Shown here piece by piece: positions 1 through 8,544 of a stretch of DNA of 64,000 nt (the stretch's first letter is position 1; each line of letters begins with the position of its first letter). This DNA is from Jaminaea rosea (Eukaryota; Basidiomycota; Exobasidiomycetes; Microstromatales): positions 930,001-994,000 of the forward strand of contig NW_020289977.1 of the NCBI RefSeq assembly GCF_003144245.1, in the 5' to 3' direction. The notes beneath the pieces are model-generated. The model had not been told where the DNA came from, searched no databases, and saw only the letters and a list, made by a program, of their open reading frames with translations. The translations under genes were made by a program, and so were the position numbers.

Positions 1-365
1 GCGGCTATTTGTACGCGAGACAGACCGAGGGAGTCAAGCGACTTGGAAGAAGAAGCGCAGCTACGAGCGCGCTCGTTCAGGTCGATTGGCCAGTCAGCAT
101 TGACGGCAGGCCGAGAGGGATGGGTGATGAAGGGGAAAGGCTGCGACGACTCCTCTGTCGGCTGGTTGAAGGAGAGAGCAAGCGAGACGTGGTATAGCTG
201 CGCCGAATGATGTGGGGGTGGAGCACCAGATCCGTTGGAATGGGTGGTAGTGATGAAGTTGCGGACATGCAATGATACGATGTGCCGTATGCGCCGAGAT
301 GACGATGAATTGTGGAGCCAAGGAGGAGGTGAATGAGGCTGCTGGCCCGATGAGGAGGACGCCAT
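1..365 (-). CDS. UVRAG/Vps38/Atg14-like protein, N-terminal fragment cut by window edge
   Basis: An open frame starts at an ATG at 365 and runs off the left edge without a stop, giving about 121 residues. After a Ser/Pro-rich start there is the stretch RRIRHIVSLHVRN, which resembles the RRLRH-(x)-RN motif near the N-terminus of UVRAG/Vps38-type subunits of the class III PI3-kinase complex. The following part (LYHVSLALSFN, then a Pro/Ser loop) could be the start of the C2-like region. The role would be Vps34 complex II, endosomal sorting and autophagy. The identity rests on one short motif, so the family call is tentative, but the coding status is well supported. It is divergent from the lyase gene at 640. 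Confidence 0.45.
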   Translation of the reverse strand, partial: MASSSSGQQPHSPPPWLHNSSSSRRIRHIVSLHVRNFITTTHSNGSGAPPPHHSAQLYHVSLALSFNQPTEESSQPFPFITHPSRPAVNADWPIDLNERARSCASSSKSLDSLGLSRVQIA

Positions 366-639
366 GATGCAGCGAGGTCTCAGCGAGCGAGGTTGTAGAA
401 GTGATAGCTGCTCATGTGTGTCACTGCTCTGATGAGGAGGCTCGAGGCGTGTGATCTTGCTCAGATAGAAAGAAGTAAGGTCGAGGCAAAGGAAAGAGGG
501 GCCGTCGGATCTGTCGATGTGTTGCTTTGCCGCCCTCGCGCCAAGTCAAGTCGATTGTCGCATGGCCCGTTCGCACTTTTCGACTTCGCCGGCAGCTCAA
601 CGTCCGCCGCTCCTCCTTCTCCACTCGCCCCTCACGATC
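366..639. promoter_or_regulatory. Divergent promoter region, UVRAG-like / citramalyl-CoA lyase-like
   Basis: A 274-bp interval between two divergent start codons. It must hold both 5' leaders and core promoters. In-frame ATGs at 517 and 559 lie upstream of the lyase start I chose, so part of it may be coding. I see no clear TATA element. Confidence 0.4.
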
Positions 640-2119
640 ATGGCTACCTCCCTGAGCATCATCTCAAAATGTGCGACCTATCGGACACCACTTCAGGCAT
701 GGCAGAGAAGCTTTGCTTCCAGCAGCAGAGCGGCTAGCAAGTCAATGATACCGTCGAGGCCCACTCGAGCTATGCTTTACGTACCAGGCTCGAGCGATAA
801 GATGATCAGAAAGGTAAGAAGCCACGACGGCAGCCAGGCACTTTCTTCGATGGCAGCTCATCCCACTCACGCGCACCCAGAGCCATTCGATTGAAGTCGA
901 TACCCTCATCTTCGACCTCGAAGACTCAGTCGCCAATCACCGCAAAGGTGCAGCTCGCGAGTCGGTCTACCATGGCCTGCGGTCCGCCTCCTCATCAAAG
1001 GGTCCACAGCGAGCTGTGCGCATCAATCCACCCTCATCAGACGAGAACCTAGCAAGCGACGATTTGGAACTTCTCTTACCCCTCGGACAGCTTGAAGGGC
1101 TCGTAATACCAAAGGTGGAACACGAAGCGGACGTGGCTTTCGTCCTCTCACGAGCTCAGCAGCTTCGCCCACCGGGATCACCACCTCTCTCCCTCACACT
1201 CTGCGTCGAGAGCGCTGCCAGTCTACTGCGCATGCCATCTATCCTTGAGACTCTTTCCTCCACCTCGCATCGCCCATCCTCCTCCCTGGCGCACATCTCC
1301 TCCCTCCTATTCGGTTCAGAGGACTTCTGCCACTCTGCGGGCATCATCCGTACTCGATCTCGCCGTGAGCTCCTCATGCCCCGTCAGCAGATGGCCCTGA
1401 TCGCAAAGGCATATGGTATGGCGGCGATTGACATGGTCTGCATCGACTACAAGGACGAGGAGTATTTGATAGAGGAGTGCAGGGATGGGGCTGAGATTGG
1501 TTTCGATGGGAAGCAGGCGGTGAGTTGCCGAAGGAGCGACAAGCCGTGACGAGTGCTCACTGACTTGCTCGCTGCTGTCGGACAGATCCACCCAGCACAA
1601 GTCGCTACGATTCAGAAGGCTTTTGCGCCCTCAGAGCAAGGTGCGTTGTGCCAGTGATGGCCAGGGGTCCGCCATGACTCACCTACATTCTGACACTACT
1701 TGCCTGGCCGGCTACCACAGAGGTCGCTGACGCTGAAAAGATCAAGCGGGCCTACGAGGAAGGCGTCAAGGGCCACAAGGGCGCTGTGGAAGTCGAGCTA
1801 TCGGGGAGAAGCGTTATGGTTGATGCACCGGTGCGTAGACCTCAGGTGTGCAGTGTAACAGAGCTCGTCTGCTGACAGCTTCAGGGTTCTGCTTGGCCTG
1901 CCATGCGCTCACAGATGCTCAAGGTGAGAGCGGAGGATGCTGCTAATGTTGCCACTCGAGGATTTGTCTACTGATACATTTGCCTTCCGCAATCGTCCTT
2001 CACACCTTCTCTTCCCGCTCTTCCTTCTCGCCACGCAGCAAGCCCGGCATACCCTAGCTAGGGCTGCTTCAACCAGTCGGGAGTGGCGCAAGGCTCTCAC
2101 CGAGGCCTCATCGTCGTAG
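640..2119 (+). CDS. Citramalyl-CoA lyase-like / citrate lyase beta-like protein, mitochondrial (6 exons)
   Basis: HpcH/HpaI aldolase family, citrate lyase beta-like branch; the animal member CLYBL is a mitochondrial citramalyl-CoA lyase. Exons are 640-813, 881-1519, 1586-1640, 1721-1830, 1915-1923 and 2039-2119. Visible family motifs are MLYVPGS near the N-terminus, LIFDLEDSVA, RINP, the catalytic-region Glu in LCVESAASLL, LLFGSEDF, IDMVCIDYKD and the C-terminal MVDAPMLKQA. The last motif is only formed if a 9-nt exon (ATGCTCAAG) is spliced in. The first 40 residues are Ser/Arg-rich and suit a mitochondrial presequence. The start was taken at 640 for its ATGG context; in-frame ATGs at 517 and 559 would extend the N-terminus. 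It ends 27 bp from the convergent neighbour. Confidence 0.85.
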
Positions 2120-2146
2120 AACCCTTCTGATGCTCCTCAACTGCGC

Positions 2147-3172
2147 TCATCTCATCCTTCTCGGCCCCGCCGGCGGGATCAACTCATCGAATGCCTGCCT
2201 AGACCAGAAGTAAGGCGGTTCCGGCCTGCCCCTAATCACCGCCCACTCAAACACTCTGAACCAGTAGGCCACAACATTGGCGCTCTTCTCCCTATTCGGC
2301 TCCAATCCACCAGCCGTCTCGAGCACATAGGCCTCGCTCCCATTACTGCCCACCTGCAGCGTGATCGTCCGCCTGTCCCGGCCGGCGGTGCGCTCGTCGA
2401 CCCACCCCGCTGCGACGGCCGATCCAGTGGTACGAACGACGCAGGAGAGGGGGACGGTGAACTCTGGGGAGCCTCGACCTTCCGTGATGACGCGAGGGTG
2501 GCCCCGGGTGATCAGCTCGCGATTGAAGAGGGGAGGCGAGGCGACTTTGATGTTCAGGAGGGGCTTGCCTGCCTGTTCGATCAGGGTGATGCGCGTGATG
2601 TTCCTACGGTGCGATGGAAGAGGTCAGCTCAGCTCGACTGCAATGAATCATCAGTCAGACCGTCGCCCTCTCTGCACTCACTTAGCAGCCGCCCACTTGA
2701 AGAGGCTCCCCAACATGATGCCTGCTACGCCCACTCCAACGCCCGTAGCTATTCTGACCTTCTCGTCCATCAACTTCTGTTCCTTGCCGTCCTTTGTAGG
2801 CCATAGCGGCCAGACGGCGTGCTTCTGCACATTCGCCCCCGTTGTGATGCCTACGACGGAGAAGACCAGCAGGAGGAAATGCGAGACTACAGGACGATAC
2901 TGAGGGGGTCCAGTGTAGAGAACGAGAGGTTGAGAGGGGTCTGGCCGAGGAGTCGGTCGAGGGCTGGCGGTAGGCTTGAATTTGGACGAGGAAGAAGATG
3001 GTCGACCTTTGGGCGCTGTTGCGTAGAGGCGGTTGAGAACGGAGGAGGAAGAGCAAGAGGAAGGAGAGCTTTGCGCCGCCCTAGCGCAGACGGCTGAGCC
3101 ATGCTGACTCGCTCTCGGAAATATCGATCTCACGACCGACGATGATGGCAGGAACGCGGCCGTGAAGGCCAT
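2147..3172 (-). CDS. Two-TM mitochondrial inner-membrane protein, TMEM223/TMEM186-like
   Basis: Two exons, 3172-2682 and 2603-2147, give 315 residues. The N-terminus is Ser/Ala/Arg-rich with few acidic residues, as in a mitochondrial presequence (residues 1-60). Two hydrophobic segments follow, around FLLLVFSVVGITTGA and IATGVGVGVAGIMLG. A soluble C-terminal domain then begins NITRITLIEQAGKPLLNIK. Two TMs followed by a beta-rich domain is the layout of TMEM223/TMEM186/TMEM70-type respiratory-chain assembly proteins, but I see no decisive motif and the family call is an inference. The intron (2604-2681) has a GTGAGT donor. It is convergent with the lyase and divergent from the exonuclease gene. 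Confidence 0.6.
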
Positions 3173-3361
3173 CGAGTGCAGTCTGTAGTCAAAAGACGTC
3201 AGTAGGTCGATGGGTGAAAGATGATGAGAAAGTCGAAGCGCTCAGCCCTCGACGTCTCCTTCCGACGCGGCCGGACAGGCGGGGACGAGGCCCAAAATTT
3301 CGGCCAGTCGCTCCTTCTCCATTCAATCAACATCCTCTCCCCTGCTTCACACGAGTCGGCC

Positions 3362-4666
3362 ATGCTGAATGGAGAAGGTCCGAGAGGCCCCGCAGGTGGA
3401 ATGGCGGCAAAGAGAAGAGCGTCTGGCGGATCAACGACCGAGGTCAAGCCCGGCGGCAACTGGAAAGCGCTGCGCAAGGTGAGACAATCAAGGCTCGACG
3501 CCTTCAACGGCCGACGTTGCCCTTGTTGACCTCGTCCATCCCTCCTTTTCCTTCTCCTCCAGACTCTCGATACCAGTGAGTCCCCGGCAAAAAGGCGCCG
3601 TAGTAGTATCACCAAGGGCAAAGCCCGCGCAATGGAGGACAGCCACGTCTCTGGCTCTCCGGCTCCCACCTCTCTCCCCTGGTTCGCTGAGGATCTCTCA
3701 CCAGAAGATCTCGCCCTAGTCCGTAACGCCTCGGCCGCCGTTGCCTCCACCGCAACGGGCATGGAACCCTCATCCTCTTCTTCACAATGGACAGCTGGCG
3801 GCTCGTCGAGCAGCGCAGCAGAGGAGCGCCGCAAGAAGCAGATCATCCTTGGCGGGCAGTGGGATGGGGCTGAGAGCTCAGCGGCCAAGCGCGAACCTGG
3901 CAATTACATCGCTATCGACTGCGAGATGGTCGGTGTGGGGCTCAAGGGATCAGAATCCGTTCTTGCGCGGGTGTCCATCGTCAATTGGCACGGTCATACG
4001 TTGCTAGACCGCTTCGTTAGACCTATGGAGAAGGTGACGGACTATCGTACTTGGGTCTCCGGCATCAGGGCTAAGGACCTTAAGGGAGCTCCGACATTGA
4101 AAGAGGTGCAGGGCGAGGTGGCCGCTCTGATCAAAGGCAGGGTTTTGGTGGGACATGCCATCCAAAATGACCTGAAGGCTCTGCTGCTTTCTCACCCGCG
4201 CCCCTTGATCAGAGATACCGCTACTTTCAAGCCATTGCGGGACCTGGCACAAACCAAGCATCCCGGTCTGCGCAAGCTTGCCAAGCTCGTGTTGGGCATC
4301 GAGATTCAGGCGGCTGGGGAGGAGCATTCAAGTGTGGAGGACGCGAGGACTACCATGGCTATCTTCCGTACTCAGAAAGATGCGTGGGAGCGAGCTTTGA
4401 AGGGGGAGGGAGGTGGGAAGAAGGGCAAGGGTGTGAAGGCGGACAAGGTGGGAGCAGGGCAGCCTGCTGAGCCTGGTATGGCCAAGGGCGTGGCAAAGGA
4501 AGGAGAGAAAGTAGAGGCGAGAATGAGAAAGGGCATGACGGGGACTGAAGGAGGACGGAGCAAGAAGACTCCGAATGGATCGCTCAGCGCGACTGATGGC
4601 GTTGCGATGAGACGGCCGGCCAAACGCCAAGAGACGACGCCGGGATGGTGGAAGCAGGGGATTTAG
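3362..4666 (+). CDS. REX4: REX4-type DEDDh 3'-5' exonuclease
   Basis: Exons 3362-3478 and 3563-4666 encode about 406 residues. The conserved NWKALRK motif ends exon 1, as in REX4-type proteins. The exonuclease domain (around residues 125-290) starts AIDCEMVGVG, carries the RVSIVNWHGH strand, GHAIQNDLKAL and ends with HSSVEDARTTM, supplying the D-E-D-D and catalytic His residues. The C-terminal tail is Lys/Gly-rich and basic, fitting a nucleolar protein. Yeast Rex4 acts in pre-rRNA (ITS1) processing; the role here is inferred from the family. Open frame extends upstream of 3362 to ATGs at 3221/3224, and a further in-frame ATG lies at 3401, so the exact start is uncertain. Confidence 0.85.
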
Positions 4667-4819
4667 AGTAGAGTAGACGCAATGCCTCGTATCGCAATGC
4701 CTCATATATCACGTCAATCAGATTGTTACTATGTTACAGTGCTTGTGCTCGCCGCAAGGCAAAGCGGGTATCGTCTAGGTGTCTCGCATGAACAATCCTC
4801 TTCTTCCCTTCACGTATCG

Positions 4820-5634
4820 CTACGCCCCTCTCTTGTCCAGCTTATCCGAGAAGACGTCCTTCGGCATCTTCTTCTCAGCCTCGGCCAACAAGCGCTTGAA
4901 TCCCGGCCACTCCTTGAGAGCTTCACGATGCTTCAGTGCTGCCGGGTTGAGCTTTTTGCTGCTGCTACTGCTTGCTCGCAACTCGCTCTGCGATTCGCTG
5001 GGGTAGGCTGTCACTTGGAACCATTTCTCTTCGTAGTCGCTCCAGTGAGAGTGCGGCGAAGATGATGAGTTCTCTGGGACGACGGGGTCTGAAGGCGCCG
5101 CAGAGGGGGACTGCCAGTCCTTGGGCAGCTCGAGGCCAATGAAGGGAGCAACGTCCGAGAGGCTGGCATACTGCTTCTCCTTTCTCTTACTACCAGTAGC
5201 GCGATCAGCTGCTCTCTTGGCTGCGAAATGGACCTGCTCAACTGTGCTACTTCGCGCCACTTGAGCGGCTATGTCTCGATCCGTGAAGGCGACGTGGCCG
5301 GTGTTGATGATGCGACTCTGTACAGGTTCCTGTGAGGGCGATGGCGACGAGCATAGAGCCAATTGAGCTTCTTCTTCTTCTCTTTCGCCGTCCGTCTGCC
5401 CTATCCTCGACTGCTCACCCTCAGTACGCTTATCCACTTGAGCCCAGCTTCTTCCGGCTTTGGAGCTCGTCGTCCTGACCGCTTCGCCGTCTCGTCGGCA
5501 GCGCGCTCGGCCTCGCGGGCAAAGTGAGAGGCAATGGCCAACGTGTGGACGATGTTTTCGGGATAAAAGCGCGGTGTCCGGTAGAAGAGGACCTCGCGCG
5601 ATGAAGAACGAGCGAGGGAGGCGCTTGGTATCAT
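4820..5634 (-). CDS. Uncharacterised protein, 241 aa, possibly mitochondrial
   Basis: I do not recognise this protein. Exons 5634-5419 and 5329-4820 join in phase 0 across an intron with a GTGAGC donor and CAG acceptor. The N-terminus (MIPSASLARSSSREVLFYR) is basic and Ser-rich, compatible with import into mitochondria. Two similar helical, Ala/Arg-rich stretches follow: HTLAIASHFAREAERAADE (residues 30-48) and VEQVHFAAKRAADRATG in exon 2. The C-terminus has an aromatic patch (WSDYEEKWFQV) and ends LAEAEKKMPKDVFSDKLDK. In exon 1 the frame stays open upstream to 5778, through an AGGC repeat that would encode PACLPALPG. I chose 5634 because the upstream part is repeat-derived. It is convergent with REX4 and divergent from AsnRS. 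Confidence 0.6.
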
Positions 5635-5691
5635 CTCGATTGTGCGACGCCGAGGAGTTGAAGAGCGGGGCAGAGCGAAGAAGCGCAAGCC

Positions 5692-5725
5692 AGGCAAGGC
5701 AGGCAGGCAGGCAGGCAAGGCAGGC
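5692..5725. repeat. Imperfect AGGC tetranucleotide repeat
   Basis: About eight AGGC units, some with an extra A, in the leader of the uncharacterised minus-strand gene. It is likely to vary in length between strains. Confidence 0.8.
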
Positions 5726-5816
5726 TGAGGGCGGACCGGCGGAGATGAAATCGATCCGACCGACAATCCTTCGTCCAAAGCTCGTCTCCGTGCAGAGAGC
5801 GCGCCGTCTGGTGGAC

Positions 5817-5823
5817 TGACTCG
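5817..5823 (+). promoter_or_regulatory. GCN4/CPC1-like site TGACTCG upstream of AsnRS
   Basis: TGACTCG matches 6 of 7 positions of the GCN4/CPC1 bZIP consensus TGACTCA. It lies 119 bp upstream of the AsnRS ATG, in the promoter shared with the minus-strand gene. A single match of this length is weak on its own. Confidence 0.3.
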
Positions 5824-5941
5824 GCGTTGGTTGGTTGGTTGTTGCTTCCAATCAATCGAGATCTAACAAGCACTTCTCGTCCCTGCTATCATCTCCGCCC
5901 TTTCCCAACGACGACGACTCTCCCGCCTCGCATCACAAAAG

Positions 5942-7794
5942 ATGTCTGGCATCAAAGACGCTCTCTCTAGCGCTGCGGAAGCCATGCATCTCACCGGCGG
6001 TGCAAGCTCAGAAGAACAGCAACAGGCCACAGGCAAGGGCGTTACGGCTCACGTTGATGAAGGCGCTGGCTCAGATGCCGACGCCGACGGAACCAAGGCA
6101 AAGCCCTTTGCAACTCCTCTCGCAGCGCTACTTGCCCTTGGCCCCGAGGCTACCGTCCTTGTCAAGAAGGCGCCTACTAGCGAGCCTGCTCCCGGTGAGC
6201 AGCCCGTTGCTACGGATGCTGATGGATACGTGAGTGCAGCCAACATCCCCCTCTACCCCAGATCCCGTGAACAGACTTTCTCACACACACTCTTTTGCAG
6301 GGTCCCATCTCTGGCGCCGGCTTGAAGCGAGCCAAGAAGTTCTATGAGGCTGAGAAGAAGAAGCAAAAGAAGCTTGGCGAGCAAAAGGCCGCTGAGGCAG
6401 ACAAGGCGGGCAACGATCAGCAGCGATTGCAGGATGCGAGAAAGGTCACCCTCGACCCCGTAGACCGCTCTGCCTACGGCAAGATCAAGATTCGCAAGGG
6501 CATCGAGAACCGCGACAAGAAGATTCGGGTCTGCGGCTGGGTGCATAGGCTTCGCTCCCAGAAGGGACTCATCTTCATCGTGCTGCGAGACGGGACTGGC
6601 TACTTGCAGGTCGTACTCTCGGGCAAGCTCGCGCAGACCTTTGACGCTCTCACTCTCACCAACGAGTCGTCCATCGAGGTCCTCGGCACCCTCAAGGCTC
6701 TCCCTGACGGCAAGAGTGCCCCGGATGGACACGAGCTTGCCGCCGAGTGGTGGACTGTCTTGGGCAAGGCTCCCGGCGGAGATGACGCCTTCACCAACAA
6801 GGTGACCAAGGAGGCGGACCCATCCCTCCTGGCGGACATGCGCCACCTTGTCATCCGCGGCGAGACGGCCTCTGCTGTTCTCAAAGTACGAGCCTCAGTC
6901 ATGGCCGCCTTCCGTGCCGAGTATGCCTCTCTTGGTCTCCTCGAAGTCACTCCTCCCTGCATGGTTCAGACACAAGTAGAGGGCGGTTCCACTCTCTTCA
7001 AATTCGACTACTACGGCCAACCCGCCTACCTGACGCAGAGCTCCCAGCTCTACCTCGAGACGTGCCTTCCTTCTCTTGGTGACGTCTTCTGCGTTCAGGA
7101 GTCCTTCCGAGCAGAAAAGTCGCACACTCGTCGTCATTTGAGCGAGTACACCCATCTCGAGGCTGAGCTCGCCTTCCTCACCTTTGACGACCTGCTCGAG
7201 CACCTTGAGCAGCTCATCTGCGGTACAATGGAGCGCGCCCTGGCAGACAAGGAGACGAACAACTTCATCTCTCAGCTCAACCCTGACTTCAAGCTGCCTT
7301 CGCGCCCATTCAAGCGCATGGACTACAAGGAGGCGATCAAGTGGCTCAACGAGCATGACATCAAGACGGACGAGGGGGAGCACCACAAGGTCGGAGACGA
7401 CATCGCTGAGGCGGCCGAGCGTAAAATGACCGATGCGCTTGGCGTGCCCATCTTCTTGCATGGCTTCCCGAGGGAGATCAAGGCCTTCTATATGAAGAAG
7501 ATCCCAGGCGATGAAGGGTTTACGGAGAGTGTTGACTTGCTCATGCCTGGAGTTGGGGAGATCGTAGGCGGTAGTATGAGGATTTCGGACGAAAAGGAAC
7601 TGCAGGAAGCGTATGTGCGTGAGGGCATTGACCCGAAGCCATACTACTGGTACCTTGATCAGCGACGATATGGTACCAGCGAGCACGGAGGGTACGGTCT
7701 GGGCGTGGAGAGGCTGCTCGCTTGGTTGATGAACAGGTGGACTGTTCGTGAGGCTAGCTTGTACCCGCGCTTCACTGGCAGGTGTACCCCTTAG
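5942..7794 (+). CDS. DED81: Asparaginyl-tRNA synthetase, cytosolic
   Basis: Class II aminoacyl-tRNA synthetase charging tRNA-Asn. Exons 5942-6229 and 6301-7794 encode 593 residues. Exon 1 (96 codons) is an acidic, low-complexity N-terminal extension. Exon 2 begins with a Lys-rich helix (KRAKKFYEAEKKKQKKLG), then the OB-fold anticodon-binding domain (IRVCGWVHRLRSQKGLIFIVLRDG), the AsnRS-typical MRHLVIRGE, motif 2 (CVQESFRAEKSHTRRHLSEYTHLEAE) in the catalytic core, and motif 3 GGYGLGVERLLAW. It ends LYPRFTGRCTP, very close to eukaryotic cytosolic AsnRS. No mitochondrial presequence is obvious. It shares a 307-bp divergent upstream region with the minus-strand gene at 5634. Confidence 0.95.
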
Positions 7795-8544
7795 GGTGGT
7801 GTCTGAAGACGAAGCTGCCATGTCTAGATATTGCTATTGTGTTCATTGAGAGCAACTTGGTTGGTACTCCGCAGATTGAGCTCAAGGGGTGTGAGAATGG
7901 CGAGATTGCCGTTAGCGTGAGCCATGAGTCTGAGCGTCGTCGGCTGTCGGAGACGACGGGGACGGCGCGGCGCCGTCGTGTGAGCGCTGCCTCGTGGCCC
8001 GAATTAACGACCGCCGACGTCATCTGCCCACTAGGCGAGATGAGAAGTGGAGCTCTCGATTCGACTGGGCGGAGGACTCGTCGTCCGCATAAGCTTCGTC
8101 GATCCGGCCTTCAATCCTCCATCATCTCAGGCTCAGGCGACACCCAGCGCGCTAGACGCAGACGTAGAGACAAGGCTCGATCGCGATCTTGGCCTTGGCT
8201 ACTCCACAAACGCAAGCGCACACACAAGCACAAGTGGCGACTGCGAGGCAAGCAGCAAGACGACGAGCAAGCTGCGTCCATTCACAGCAAATAGAGCTGT
8301 TTCTCGATCCAAAGGGACAGCCGCCGCATCTCTAGCAGCACCAGAGGGTCTAGTTTTCGTTTCGTCCTACTCCACCTCAACTCCCAGCAACCAAGATGTC
8401 CAGCCACCACCCTGATTACCAGCATCTTGATTAATTGATCATCTTCTCTGCAGCCGTATCCTTCATCCTTGTCCATCGTCCTTCACAACGAAGTTCTGCA
8501 TCTCGCAGTCGCCTTTGCTCAGCCAGACTGGGAAAGGAGACGCG
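7795..8544. other. Intergenic region between AsnRS and rhodanese-PTP (tandem)
   Basis: This 750-bp interval holds the AsnRS 3' end and the phosphatase promoter/leader. Open frames of up to 170 codons cross it but show no family motif or codon-level support. The only structure I see is the pair of GC-rich inverted repeats at 7935-7977. Confidence 0.6.
7935..7977. repeat. Two adjacent GC-rich inverted repeats in the AsnRS 3' region
   Basis: CGTCGTC at 7935-7941 pairs perfectly with GACGACG at 7952-7958 (10-nt loop). GACGGCGC at 7961-7968 pairs with GCGCCGTC at 7970-7977 (1-nt centre). Both lie 140-185 bp downstream of the AsnRS stop, so they could fold in the 3' UTR. Confidence 0.55.

Noticed and set aside
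6895-7821. 308-codon minus-strand open frame antisense to AsnRS
   Set aside because: Shadow of the AsnRS catalytic domain with no recognisable protein features.
7782-8294. 170-codon plus-strand frame downstream of AsnRS
   Set aside because: It overlaps the AsnRS stop in another frame, is Arg-rich as expected from GC-rich noncoding sequence, and has no motif.
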